Shown here: piece by piece, positions 1-10,571 of the stretch
Layout of the letters: every line of letters begins with the position of its first letter
Numbering within the stretch: the first letter of the stretch is position 1
Source of the DNA: Rheum nobile
Lineage: Eukaryota; Streptophyta; Magnoliopsida; Caryophyllales; Polygonaceae
DNA: 64,000 bases
NCBI GenBank assembly: GCA_027886185.1
Contig: WOAB01000589.1
Coordinates: forward strand, 6,763,001 to 6,827,000
Direction of reading: 5' to 3'
Notes under the pieces: model-generated
Seen by the model: the letters and a program-made list of their open reading frames with translations, nothing else
What the model was told of the DNA's origin: nothing
Databases searched by the model: none
Translations under genes and position numbers: made by a program

Positions 1-12
1 CAAAACTTGCCT

Positions 13-30
13 TCCCCGGCAACGGCGCCA
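13..30 (-). promoter_or_regulatory. Primer binding site, tRNA-Asp type
   Basis: Read on the minus strand this 18-mer (TGGCGCCGTTGCCGGGGA) is complementary to the 3' end of plant tRNA-Asp including CCA. Athila/Tat-type Ty3 elements are known to use this kind of primer. It sits 5 bases from the LTR end at 36, so the adjacent LTR is a 5' LTR and the element body runs out of the window to the left. Confidence 0.8.
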
Positions 31-35
31 AATTT

Positions 36-1414
36 TGACGTGTGGTCGTTCGTAGCTGTCAAATATAAAACCTCACAAATAAACTAGTATAGTCAATAAG
101 TAAGGGTCGATCCCACAGGGAAGGAGCGAAACTAATGGTGGTTGCATGCAAGTCACTAAAAGGGGGGGTTTTGTAAGTTGGTCGGTCACAATCAAATCAA
201 ACACAGCAAAGTAGATGAATGAAATATCAAAGAGAGAAAACACTTAGCCAAGTAATGTCCACATAAGTCATCCAACGGTTGTTCCTTGATTATGTCCTAT
301 CTTCCTATTCGTTTATTCATGTCCTGATCTTGGGTAGATTCAAAGATCAACCAAACCTAAGAACCCTTACCAATGAATAACCCTAGCACCACTAGTGATT
401 CAATCCAAAGGCAGCAATGAATATAAGAATTAACCAGGATACACATAACACCTCAACCAGAAGCATTCAACATGTAATCATTTCTCTACATAGATAAATT
501 CCACAGTGGCAGATATAATCTATGCTCGCTACTCGAACTAGAGCGTTAGCCCAACAGTTCTCTAGTATTAGCAATATGAATGAAAGCAATAAACCTAGAT
601 GATCAATCTAGATAAACCAACAAATATCCAAATAAGAATTTGCGCAAGAGAAAAGATATAACTCAATAGGATAAGATAGATAGGAACAAAACCTCACAAC
701 CAGATGAATAAACTTATGCTTCCATTACCGGACTAAGCAAAAGACGCTTAGCTCCTCATAAACATGATGAACTTCAAAAGTATGAAAAGTGGCAACGATG
801 AAATGAAACTCTAGAATGGCAAACCCTCAAACCTAATGCTAAAGAGAGTATATATTGGGTTTCTAACAAATGACCTAGCCCAATAAGAAAAGAAACGGAA
901 TAAAATGAGAAAATAAGAACAGAAAACAGAAAAGATAGATTCGGGAAAAGTCCGAATTTCCTGCGTTGATGACCCGCGATCGCGGCCCATGGACCGCGAT
1001 CGCGGCCCCTTGTGGCTCCGCACTCTTCACACTTCTCCGCGCCTGCAGATAATTCTCGACTTGCCCCGAGGAACCGCGATCGCGGCACCCTTGCCTGCGG
1101 TCGCGGCACCCTTGCCTGCGGTCGCGGCACCCTTGCCTGCGGTCGCGGCACCCTTGCCTGCGGTCGCGGTTAATGGTCGGCCTTTACTCCTTGGCTTCGC
1201 CTCCTAACCTCTCCTCTTCACTTCCTTGGCGTCTTCTCTTGGTGGCGTCCTTCCTCAGTGTCTCCTATGATATCCAAGATAGCTCAAACACTTCCAAAAA
1301 CACCAAACTTTGCCCCCAAACGCCATACACATAAATGTGTCTAAATCTACCCGAATGGCACCAATAAAACCCTCTAATAACTCTTAGTTAAGCCCTACAA
1401 AGTAGTGCTTATCA
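36..1414 (-). mobile_element. 5' LTR of an Athila/Tat-like retrotransposon
   Basis: The LTR is bounded by TG and CA: on the minus strand it starts TGATAAGCACTACTTTGTAGGG at 1414 and ends CACACGTCA at 36, next to the primer binding site. Its first 150 bases closely resemble the LTRs at 11634-13003 and 14932-16287, so all three belong to one family, although the U5 end differs. It carries GC-rich palindromes (ACCGCGATCGCGG) at 974-1010 and a 21-bp tandem array at 1082-1170. It abuts a MULE transposase fragment, so it probably inserted into that gene. The right-hand target duplication would be GTTAT (1415-1419); its partner lies outside the window. Confidence 0.75.
1072..1172. repeat. 21-bp tandem repeat, about four copies, within the LTR
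   Basis: The unit GCGGCACCCTTGCCTGCGGTC repeats about four times almost perfectly, preceded by the palindrome ACCGCGATCGCGG. It is CpG-dense. The short frame running through it (repeating APLPAVA) is a by-product of the 21-bp period, not a gene. Confidence 0.9.
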
Positions 1415-1417
1415 GTT

Positions 1418-1666
1418 ATGCAAGGAACTATCAGATACTCTGTGAACCTTAATGCTCGTACATGTGAGTGTAACATGTTCCAGATTGATAAAGTTCCATG
1501 TGCTCATGCCATAGCGGTTGCAAGTGATAGAGGAGTGCCACTGACTGATCTCGCACATCACATGTTCAAGAATGAGTTCGTGAGAGAAGTGTACAAGGAA
1601 ATTGTGCATCTTGTAAAAGTAAAATGGAACTTTATCAATCTGGAACATGTAAAACTACGTATATAA
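1418..1666 (+). pseudogene. MULE (MuDR-like) transposase C-terminal fragment with SWIM zinc finger
   Basis: The 82-residue reading frame contains RTCECNMFQIDKVPCAHAIA, the CxC...CxH pattern of a SWIM zinc finger. This domain sits near the C-terminus of plant Mutator-like transposases, where it helps bind the element ends. The DDE catalytic domain should lie to the left but is cut off exactly at the LTR end (1414), so the fragment is a 5'-truncated remnant. It ends in a natural stop at 1664-1666. The sequence resembles Kaonashi-type or captured plant MULE transposases, which fits the Ulp1-like protease gene found 2.5 kb to the right. Confidence 0.75.
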
Positions 1667-2468
1667 AGACTGTAAAAGTAATACACCCTGTAAAACAGAA
1701 ATACGACCTGAAATACTACACATGCGCCCTGACATAATTGAAATAAGCCCTGCAAAACAATATATCTTAGAACTTGCGTCCCTAAAAGAAGAAAACATGG
1801 TATGACATATTGTGAATGTGCATTTTTGGGTGAGATCATTTAAGGGAAAAAGTTATGTTATCATGGTGGTTGAGAGGATTTAAGTGTATCAAGTAAAAAG
1901 TGTTTACAAATTCGATGTTGTTATGTTATCATGGTTTGTCCTGAATATATGTTCTTGCATTATGAAAAAGTTACATTTGTCCTGAAAATGCTGGAATATG
2001 GTCAAAACTTATAAATGTTGTTGAAATAACTTGAATATGGTCAACTCTTCCAGTCGACAAAAGGATTCATACTTCTTAATATTCGAAAACAACACATAAC
2101 ATTACTGGTACTGACTTTCCTTGACAAAGGAACAACATTAAAAGTGTATCAAGTAATAAGTGTTGACATATTCGATGTTGTTATTGCTCTGAAATATAAC
2201 AGTGTTTGTCCTAAAAATATGTTCATGCGTTATGAAAACATTACATTTGTCCTGAAAACACATGAATATGGTCAAAACTCATAAACGCAGGAATATGGAA
2301 AAAGGATCATACTTCTTAATATTCCAAAATAACACATAACCTTACAAACTTCCCTTTCCATGACAAAGTTTCCATGGAAATTAATAAGTACACACCCAAA
2401 CACAAAAGAAACAACATTAAAACTACTAAGGAACAACATTAAAACTACAGGAACAAACCTTTCCACAC
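1667..2468. repeat. Non-coding MULE interior with a duplicated ~200-bp segment
   Basis: No gene is visible. Two diverged direct copies of about 200 bp lie at roughly 1877-2090 and 2143-2345. Both contain AGTGTATCAAGTAA, TTCGATGTTGTTAT, TTACATTTGTCCTGAAAA and GGATCATACTTCTTAATATT-like blocks. The rest is AT-rich and probably the 3' untranslated or subterminal part of the MULE. Confidence 0.6.
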
Positions 2469-2479
2469 TCACGCATCAC

Positions 2480-2830
2480 GCATCACGGCATCCCGACGGG
2501 CAGCACTGGGGCAGCACGACATCGCTTTCATCAAGAACCACGTAGACTTTGACTCCGGCAGTCTTCTCACCAAGGCGGACGAGATCTGCAACGTCGTCGT
2601 CTGTCTACAGTGGTTGAAGGTACCGTTGCCCGGAGTCTGGGACCTGTTAAAAAAAATCGACTTACTACCTGCATACCTGGACATGCTGATGATCATCCCA
2701 TGTAAGGACCAAATTTCCATCTTGTTTTTGGGAACCTTGATGAGTTTAGTGCTCCTGCCCGTGTAGACATGCGTGGTTAACAAGACCATTTTGCCGGTGG
2801 TGGGGGATAATTCCCCATCCGAGTACACCT
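2480..2830 (-). pseudogene. MuDR-like transposase N-terminal fragment
   Basis: On the minus strand the sequence reads VYSDGELSPTTGKM near 2825 and, in another frame near 2500-2600, DDDVADLVRLGEKTAGVKVYV. This matches the usual layout of plant MULE transposase N-termini: an opening strand-like segment, then a run of aspartates and a VKVYV strand. Going from one piece to the other needs a frame change and crosses a stop, so it is a decayed copy. It is clearly richer in GC than the AT-rich flanks. A TATA box lies 130 bp upstream. It runs opposite to the SWIM fragment at 1418, so the two do not belong to one gene in their present order. An intron around 2640-2690 is possible but unproven. Confidence 0.5.
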
Positions 2831-2962
2831 GTAGGTATACCTTAATGATTGAGTTCGGTATTTTGCGAAAGAGTTTTTGGAGTTTGAGAGAGGAGTTTTA
2901 GAGAGATTTGAGACTTTGAGAGTAAGGGAGGATTTGTGAGGGATTTGCACAAGGCAGGCCCG

Positions 2963-2971
2963 ATATTTATA
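2963..2971 (-). promoter_or_regulatory. TATA box for the minus-strand MULE gene
   Basis: TATAAATAT on the minus strand is followed by about 130 bases of pyrimidine-rich, ATG-free leader that runs into the MuDR-like N-terminus at 2830. Position and spacing fit a plant core promoter. Confidence 0.45.
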
Positions 2972-2989
2972 CACAAAGATGAGTGGAGA

Positions 2990-3829
2990 GTAGAGTTAAT
3001 GACGGGTAGTTGGGGAAGTAAGGGTTAAGGGTCTTTCAGTGAAAATTAAGAGGGGTCAAATCGGATATGCATTGGAAAGGATCACTTTGGAGAAGATTTA
3101 TTCAAAAGCTTAGGTGTATGTACTTAAAATGACCTAACAAACTTTAATATTTATTGTAAGACTTCAATATGGCTTGACTTAATTCAAAATTTTGCAAGGC
3201 TTTGGTTTTATTCGAGAACTAACCCCGCCATTTTAAACGGTTTTATGCGGTTTTTAAACTATTTTAAAGGCTATTTTTTTGGTTTATAAACCGTTTAAAT
3301 GTAGGAAAGATTAGGTTCATGTCGGAAGTTTTTAAACCGTTCATTAAAAGTTGGATGTTTGTTTCAATTCCGCCCTAGGTTTATGTACTGGTGGTGTTAG
3401 CTGTTGTGTTGGTTGTCCAATTTGTAACCTTGTTGGTTAAAATATGATAATTAAGCTTATGTTTAGCACGACAATGTATTTTGTAGGGTCCGTCATAAGG
3501 TTATGTACTTGGTGTGGTGGTAATGTCCTCCTTATGGTGTATCCAGCTCTTGACTGAAATGTGCATGTCTGCAAATTGCTTGAAAAGCTTAGGTTTATAT
3601 ACTGAAAATGACCTGACAAACCGGGTTTTTTGCATGTAAAACGAGAATATGTGCTGACTTAAGCATCATCAGTTTGTAAACATCCTGGAAATTGTAAACA
3701 CAAGTTTGTAAACATGCTAAAAACATGAGCTTCCAAATTAAAATACAATTACCACATGTCTTCCTTGCCAAATGGTACCCAACACAATTAAACTCCCTAA
3801 ACAAGCTAAATTTCCCCAAATCAAACAAA
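2990..3829. repeat. Non-coding interval with duplicated block
   Basis: No gene seen. A block of about 75 bp beginning AAGCTTAGG and containing AAAATGACCT(A/G)ACAAAC occurs at about 3108-3185 and again at 3588-3660, pointing to an old duplication or MULE subterminal repeats. Confidence 0.45.
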
Positions 3830-5480
3830 TGTCTTTAAACACCATCCCAACGACATCTAAAAATACTATGAGCCATTTGATTTCTGTGTCCATCTATGAA
3901 TTTGTCGGACGCAAGATCCATGTTTGTCATGCCAAGCATCAACAACTCAATGTGCTTCAAGGTGTAGACCCTACAATCTCCTCTGCAAGATGTACAAAAG
4001 CAGTTAGAATGTATATCAATTGTAGTTTGATAAGGATTTATCATTGCATTTATACACATATACTTACTCGTGCTTGTTCTGCTTAATGTTATCACGACGA
4101 GTCACCGACATTGGCTTGTCCAATAATGGTTCACATCTCTTTGCCAGTGGCTCGTACATCTTGACATACCTTTGAACAGTTTCAATGACGGGTTGGATCA
4201 TCTCGAAAATCTCCTTGTCTGAGTACAGATCCATATTACAGTCATATACCGTCACACACCAGTCACATAGTTCAATTTCTAAGGCAAACCAGTGGGATTC
4301 TGTGATGTTGAAGGGCACATATATGCGTTCTGCATCATCCCATCTCTTGCCATAATCAGCCGGACATGCACCCTTCATGTATTTCATCAATGCATCCTCA
4401 CCTTTACATGAAAAGTCCTTCTGGAAGCGATTGAACTCAAAGGTGACCAAGGTTTGCCAAAAGGTGTCAAGCACAACCACCTTGGAAAACTGCTCCGGAT
4501 CCTCTAAAATCCTTTGACGATAAAGGAACATCATTTGCTCCAGATGTTGTAATGGTGCAACAATGTTAATGTATCCACTAAAAACGATGTTACAATTGCA
4601 TAATATTTTGAAAGGATGCATTGGAATATTACCTCACTGCCCAACCAGTCCTTTAGGGCAAACAATTTCTCAAAGAACTTCTTATCCACTGCTTGCCCAT
4701 TCGGTCCAATTCGGGGTTCAATACTACATGATGGTACATATTCATTTAAATAAAAAACAAGGCAAACAGGTAAACATTTATACTCTTTCAGGATAATATA
4801 GTACATATATAGGCGATATATAAGTTTGTCAGTCCAAAAGCAATCATTTTCAGGTCATATTACTAATAGTCAGGCCATATAACATTTTGACAGTCCATAA
4901 GGAAGCCTTTGTAGGTCATTTTTAAGTTAAGTAGAATGGTTTGGCACACAAACCTCTCACTTTGCATCCACTTCACTAGGTCTGTCATCCCTTCCACCTT
5001 GCGATTTTTGGTAATCTTTTTTGCCAATTTATGCTCATCCATATTACGGAAGGGTGATTTTGCCGCCGCAGCTAGCTCGCAATTGCGAGTTGGATATTTC
5101 CTTTTCTGCACTTGGCGACCCTTGTCCTTTCCCCGCTTCCTCGGCACAATCCCTTCCTTGGTCTCCCCTTCATCATCCCTCACGTCATCACAATCAGCCC
5201 GTGATACCTTCTCACCTTGTAATTCAGTCCCAGTCTCAATACCTCGCTCATCAACCTTGGTTCCTCCCTCCATATCATCTCCTTTTGCTACCTCCTCAAC
5301 ATCCACACCTCCGTCATCAATCTTGCTTCCTCCCTCCATAACATCTCCATTTGGTTCCTCCATAACTCCGTCATCAACCTTGCTGAGTCCCTCCACATCT
5401 CTCTTTGGTGTCTGAGGCCATATTTTCAAGCGCATTCCATTCATGTCTTGTCTGATTTCCCTATGCGTCAAATACTCCAC
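3829..5480 (-). pseudogene. Ulp1-like C48 cysteine peptidase of a Kaonashi-type MULE, spliced
   Basis: Minus-strand gene in several exons. The upstream part (about 5480-4863) is acidic and Lys/Arg-rich, ending in a KYPTRNCEL...KSPF motif typical of the region before the protease. A middle exon near 4806-4640 reads KKFFEKLFALKDWLGSE. The protease domain lies at 4600-4075 with ERIYVPFNITESHWFALEIE (catalytic His) and VYDCNMD (catalytic Asp). A GT-AG intron (about 3993-4074) leads into a last exon starting GDCRVYTLKHIELLMLG, which supplies the catalytic Cys; the frame stays open across this junction to a stop at 3836-3838. C48 peptidases remove ubiquitin-like modifiers; MULEs of this kind captured one from the host. 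The first intron junction does not close the frame cleanly and the usual DCG is DCR, so activity is doubtful. Confidence 0.7.
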
Positions 5481-5940
5481 CAGCTTGCGCTATCCGGAAG
5501 AATGACTAAGTGGGCTGTGGAGTTATCCAAGCTTGATATATCATATTTGCCTCGCACATCAATTAAAGCCCAAGCATTGGTGAACTTTATTGTCGAAGTT
5601 AGATTCACGATCGCAGAAGATCAAAGCTTGGAGGAGTGGAGGGTTTTTGTCGATGGGTCTAAGTGCGACGCGGGAGGTGGAGCCGGTGTGGTGCTTTGAA
5701 GGACCCATGTCCTTTGAGGCCCAATATGCTCTTAACTTTACCTTTCGTGTCACGGATAATGAGGCAGAATACGAGTCACTGTCCGGATTTGAGATGGAAC
5801 TACTAAATGGAGCGTGTAAGATTAAGGCGTTAACTGACTTGGAAGTCGTGGCGCGAAAAGTGATGGGAATATATGAACTAGGACTGGGACCCTACATGAT
5901 TATTGCACAAAGTTTAAGTCTTTGGCTTCCTGTTTAGATG
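5448..5940 (+). pseudogene. Tat-lineage pol fragment: RNase H and second RNase H-like domain
   Basis: The reading frame begins mid-protein at SGRMTKWAVELSKLDISYLP, the linker between the RT-linked RNase H and the extra archaeal-type RNase H of Tat elements. The second domain follows as WRVFVDGSKCDAGGGAGVVL, with its first acidic residue, and after a frame change near 5695 continues with VTDNEAEYE and TDLEVVARKVMG. Reverse transcriptase is absent: homology starts abruptly where the MULE protease gene ends. Frameshifts and stops show it is dead. It is the left end of the Tat element that fills most of the region to 19.6 kb. Confidence 0.7.
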
Positions 5941-6199
5941 CCTTCGCAATAGAAGTTATACCACACACATTGAACGTTAGGGCCGACACACTATCCAAGT
6001 TGGATGTTGCATTGCCAATAGAAGCGGGGGAATACAGTGTTGATAGAGAGAAGGTTGACGAGAGGAATAACAGCGAAGGTAATGAGTATCCATCTTGAAG
6101 ACTGCAAGATCACTCCGATTGCACAATACATTACCAAGGAACCTTACCCGAAAATCCCGAAGAGGCTAGAAAGCTGAGAATGAAGGCCGCAAGATATTG

Positions 6200-6889
6200 T
6201 ACGAGGGGACATGCTTTACGGGAAAGGCTTTTTAGAAGTTAATCAGTTATGTGTGAGTATGGAAAGGGCATCAAAAATACTGACAGAGAGCCATGAAAGA
6301 GTCTATGGTGGTCACCCAGGTTGCAGGTCATTGGAACAAAACACCCGTCTAGGCTATTTTTGGCCCACCTTAAGAGCTGATGCGACAGAGTATGTCAAAA
6401 AGTGCGACAAAGTATGTCAAAAAGTCGACAGATGTCAAATACATGTAAACGTTTCATACCTCCATGCGTCAAAAATGAAGCCTATCAATACGTATCTGTA
6501 TACCCTTTGGGTGATGGACATCCTAGGCCCTTTCCCCCAAGGCAGCAGGACAAGCATGTTATATCCTTATGATTATGGAATACTTCACCAATTGAAGGTC
6601 GAATCCATGGCCAAAATTACCGCGTCTAAAGTATGCTCCTTTCTCTAGAAACGTCTTATCTGTCGCTTTGGGGTCCCTCACTCCATCATGACCAATCATA
6701 GTCCCCAGTTTGACAACCAAGTAGTACGCAATCTTTGCGCCTCGCTGGACATCTCTCTGAAATTCTCTTTTGTAGCGCATACCCAATCGAACGGGCAGGT
6801 GGAGAACTTCAACACGCGAATCCTAGATCACTTGATAAGAAGGTTGGTTGACGCGCGAGGAAGGTGGGAAACACTACTCCTACTGGTCC
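6200..6889 (+). pseudogene. Tat-lineage integrase, N-terminal zinc domain and core (decayed)
   Basis: The zinc-binding HHCC region is visible as HERVYGGHPG...YVKKCDKVC, followed by a core remnant MDILGPFPQG (first Asp), TNHSPQFDNQ (the second catalytic Asp replaced by Asn) and SNGQVENFN (catalytic Glu). A stop at 6646-6648 splits the frame. The sequence breaks off at 6889 where another element is inserted and resumes at 9517. Integrase joins the cDNA ends to host DNA; this copy cannot. Confidence 0.75.
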
Positions 6890-7963
6890 TGATATGGACT
6901 AGGATCCCCTCAATCTCGGTGCAAGGTAGACACCAAGGTGGGTTCCAAGCAAGGTTGAACTTGTTCGGCCGCAGACAGTATTTTTCCAGAATTATGTTCC
7001 GTTTTCAACTGGGTTGTTGTCTTTGCTCCGGACTCCACATTGGATGATTCTAACTTCAGAAGTTATATCTTGAAGTCTAGTTTATATTCTCCAACTTTGA
7101 GCGTGAACTGATCTATGAGTCGAAAGATATGGCCAATCTACTGAGGGGTCACAGACAGTTCAGCGAAGGAGGTGTTGATGATGATGGGTTTGGTTTTGAT
7201 GAAGTGGATGATGGTGATGAATAGATCTGGATGTGGGGATTGATTTGTGATGGAGATCGAAGGAATAAGTATCCTAGACTCACATGGATATGACTCACCA
7301 CAAGAGAATAGAACAAGATCAAAGAGCATAGGGATATTACGCACCCTAAACTAGTCGATCAAAAGCCCGATATTACACAGAGCAAAGACTAATATTTCTG
7401 GAAATTTTCAAAGGAGATATCTCTAGTTTTTTATCAAGCATTTGATCATCACAAAAGGCTCACGAAGCTTGCTTAAATAGGCATACAAAATTGGAGTTTA
7501 AAACTCTTGAACTAGCCTAGTAAAAGCTCCTTCAATTAGTGTCTTCCAAATCAAATAACTCCTAAACCCGAAATCATTTTATCTTTCCCTTCTAGAACAT
7601 GGTAGATGGATGGGTTAAGTGGGCCTCCTCCAAAAATGTACCAGTTTGCACGAGTGAAACAAAATTGGGCCAATGCTCAACGTAGCTATGTCATCCTTGC
7701 GCGATGACGTGTGTGGAGTGCGATGTTTGGGAGTCTTGGGCACACTTCCCTCGGCACTCATGGGCTGAATGGACTCTTGATTGTCACTTGAGTCAATGGA
7801 AGCCTTGGTGTGCGGGACAAGTGGTGGAGCGACCGATGAAATGAAGTCCTCCTTGTGTGGCGTCGACGCTTGGCCTTGATCAACTTGGCCGGTGTCACTT
7901 GCTTGCACTTGGGGCTCTTGGTGGCTTAAGGTGTCTAGCTCTTGATGGGACGTAGTCACATCA
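6890..7963 (-). repeat. 3' LTR of the nested gypsy element
   Basis: On the minus strand it begins TGATGTGACTACGTCCCATC immediately after the polypurine tract GGGGAGGA (7964-7971) and ends CCTAGTCCATATCA at 6890. A TATTTAA box lies near 7473-7479. Its first ~327 bp are repeated at 9185-9511 with only scattered differences, which identifies the truncated 5' LTR. Confidence 0.75.
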
Positions 7964-9184
7964 TCCTCCCCTACATGGAAAGGATTCGACCTCGAATCCA
8001 AGTGCCCTACATGAAAATCAGAAAAATGAGGCTCTTGAACATCACTAAGAAAATTTGAGAATATAGTCACGAAAATTCCAAGTTCTATATGAAATGTGAA
8101 GATGCATGCACAAACTATTCCACTCTTCTTCCTAGTCCTACGTTCAAGTTTAGGAAGCCAACTAACAACATAACACGCATGCTTGTTCAAAATAATAGTA
8201 TGAACTAGATGCATCCCACATGACATGTATTGAGTAAGAGAACTTGGGTGCATGCATGAGTACCTAGTTCTACATTCAAAAACTGATTTAAGCACTTGGA
8301 ATTCTCTACTCTTTGAAAGATATTCATTATCAAGCGACGGGAATAATAGAGTAGAAAGCAAAGTAAGGGCATATGACACTTCCCTAGAATGAGTCCTAGA
8401 TTGGACCTCCTTCTTCGCAAGGTCAGAATCAGAATCTTCGGCCAGTTTGACATCTTTTGCATCAACCTCGTCTTGTAGAAGATATGGCAAGCTTGAAGGA
8501 ACCATGTGTGTTAAGTCGGACCATGGAGTAGCTAATGCTGCTAAAGAGCTACGTTTGTTTGTAGGCCAACACTTGCGTCTTGGAGGAGTTGGAGATGGCT
8601 CCAAGATTTCCTCATCTTTTTCCATTGGTTCAAGCTCTTTTCCATTGTCCATAGACGATGGTGATTCAGTAGCAAGAGCATCCTCATCTTTAGCCTCTTT
8701 TTGAACCACCAAATTGTCTTCCTCGGCATCATGACCCTTAAGCGGCTCTTCTTTGCTGCCTAAAACTAGGGAAAGGTGACTAGCATTTGGTTCACTCTTG
8801 ACCTCCTCTCCCATACAAGCATCAACCAAAGTTTCACTCTCAAAGGATCCTTCATCCTTGTAAGTGTAGTAGTGATTAGGGCAAATGTCAGCCAAATGGC
8901 ATCGCCCTTCACACATAACACACAAAATATCACGTGTTCTAATTCGGGGCTACGGGGTCACTTTTTCTCCGCCCTTGGACGTGATAATATATGATTTTGG
9001 TGAGTCATAGACTCCCTTGGTCTGCACAGAAGGGTTAGACGAAGAATGATAATAAGATTCAAAAGAAGGGATAGTTTGATACCTTGTTGGGGAGTGCCAT
9101 CTTTCTTCATCTCTATAGTCATAGTCTCCATAAGATTGTCTCCTTGGAGGTATGTTCATTGGTCTATTACCTTGGTTGCGAAAA
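7964..9184 (-). pseudogene. Gag zinc-knuckle fragment fused to pol tail, nested gypsy element
   Basis: Reading right to left, a gag-like Gln/Tyr/Pro-rich stretch (MNIPPRRQSYGDYDY, about 9150) leads, across one TAG stop near 8950, into a CCHC zinc knuckle CVMCEGRCHLADIC (about 8919-8878), then a long acidic, Glu/Asp/Ser-rich segment I cannot assign. The frame ends in FHVGHLDSRSNPFHVGEDD, the usual last residues of gypsy polyproteins just before the polypurine tract. Protease, RT, RNase H and integrase are absent, so gag and pol tail have been joined by deletion. Confidence 0.6.
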
Positions 9185-9511
9185 TGGACCAGTTTGCACG
9201 AGTGAAACAAAATTGGGCCCATGCTCAACGTAGCTTTGTCATCCTGGCGCGATGACGTGTGTAGAGTGCGATGTTTGGGAGTCTTGGGCACACTTCCCTC
9301 GGCACTCATGGGCTGAACGGACTCTTCATTGTCACTTGAGTCAATGGAATCCTTGGTGTGCGGGACAAGTGGTAGAGCGACCGGTGAAATGAAGTCCTCC
9401 TTGTATGGCGTCGACGCTTGGCCTTGATCAACTTGGCCGGTGTCACTTGCTTGCACTTGGGGCTCTTGGTGGCTTAAGGTGTCTAGCTCTTGATGGGACG
9501 TAGTCACATCA
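9185..9511 (-). repeat. Truncated 5' LTR of the nested gypsy element
   Basis: It matches the first 327 bp of the LTR at 6890-7963, from TGATGTGACTACG at 9511 to GCAAACTGGTCCA at about 9185, then switches to gag sequence. TATA box, R, U5 and primer binding site are missing. Confidence 0.75.
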
Positions 9512-9516
9512 GGTCC

Positions 9517-9880
9517 TCTAGATGTTCCGCACCACCACAAGAAGAACCATGGTGAATTTCCTTTTGCAATGGCTTACGGAATAAACATCGTCGTCCCGGT
9601 AGAAACCATGATCCCTTCTGCGCATGTCTTTTACTTTGACCAGGATGCCAATGAGGACGAGCTCAAACTTTAAATGTATTTATGGGAGGAACGACGAGAC
9701 ATTGCAGTAATAAGAGCAAGAGAATACAAAAGAAGGATCGCGTCGTATGATGACTGGAGAGTACAACCACGCAACATAAAAAAGGGGGACCTAGTGCTAA
9801 AATGTGTCGATAGAGGGAAACTAGACCCAAAAAAAAAGACCCGTATGTTTTGTGAGATAAAGTTTATGAAGGCGCGTTAA
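9517..9880 (+). pseudogene. Tat-lineage integrase C-terminal part
   Basis: The frame continues the integrase interrupted at 6889: FPFAMAYGINIVVPVETMIP is the region after the catalytic core, and after one stop (9672-9674) comes AREYKRRIASYDDWRVQPRN and KKGDLVLKCVDRGKLDPKKK, the GPY-like C-terminal region that contacts DNA. It ends at a stop at 9878-9880. Together with 6200-6889 this shows one Tat pol cut by the 2.6-kb insertion. Confidence 0.75.
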
Positions 9881-10036
9881 AACTGCATGATGAGAATAGT
9901 TTCACCCTGTCCAAGACTAGGAATGTAGCACGCCTCAAGAGGTATAACACTTAATATGTAAAAAACCAGAACAATGTAAAAAGTCGTGAAAGTAAATGAA
10001 GCATCACCCACGAGGCGACCGTTTGTATATAATAGT

Positions 10037-10395
10037 GTTCTCTTCAAAACAGGTGAGATCCCTCGAGCTTATGCTCGGGGTTGCCACCGCGTTCTCTTCA
10101 AGACGGGTGAGATCCCCCGAGCTTATGCTTGGGGCTGCCACCGTATTCATTTTTCAGACGCGTGAGATCCCCTTAGCTTATGCTTGGGGCTGCCACCGCA
10201 TTCTCTTCAAGACGGGTGAAATCCCTCGAGCTTATGCTTGGGGCTACCACTGTATTCTCTTCATTCCACCGCGTTCTCTTTAAGATGGGTGAGATCCCCT
10301 GAGCTTATGCTTGGGTCTACCACCGCGTCCTTTTCAAGAGATGTGAGATACCCCAAGCTCATACTTGGGGTTGTTATTGCGTTCTCTCCAAAAAG
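10037..10395. repeat. 54-bp tandem repeat, about six copies, downstream of Tat pol
   Basis: The unit starts GTTCTCTTCAAGACGGGTGAG and contains CCCCGAGCTTATGCTTGGGG, an imperfect hairpin. Six diverged copies are present, with one extra partial copy near 10255-10270. Tandem repeats between pol and the 3' LTR are typical of Tat elements (Grande, Retand, Ogre). The ORFs running through it repeat the same motif and are not genes. Confidence 0.85.
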
Positions 10396-10571
10396 AATAG
10401 AAGAAGAAAAAGGCAAAGGGAAAAAAGTAGTTCAAGGCAAAGCGACCACATAGGGCCCTAAGATTCTTAATACAAAACAAGTGTCTAGAAAAAGTCACAT
10501 AAAGACACACCATGTTCGCTACGCAAGAAACATACACAAAATGACCATACAGGGCCCTAAGATATCACCAT

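Larger units (their letters stand above)
6885..9516. mobile_element. Deleted gypsy element inserted in the Tat integrase, TSD GGTCC
   Basis: A 2.6-kb minus-oriented insertion (6890-9511) is flanked by GGTCC at 6885-6889 and 9512-9516, and the Tat integrase reads on either side of it. It has a full 3' LTR at 6890-7963, a polypurine tract at 7964-7971, residual gag and pol-end sequence, and only the first ~327 bp of its 5' LTR (9185-9511), which is fused directly to the gag fragment. The primer binding site and most of pol are missing, so it is a defective derivative. Confidence 0.8.

Noticed and set aside
4936..5415. 159-residue plus-strand ORF
   Set aside because: It is the antisense shadow of the Ulp1-like protein's biased acidic region; it shows only Ser/Pro runs and no domain.
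10037..10395. Possible CRISPR-like regular repeat
   Set aside because: Units are directly adjacent with no unique spacers, and the context is a plant retrotransposon.
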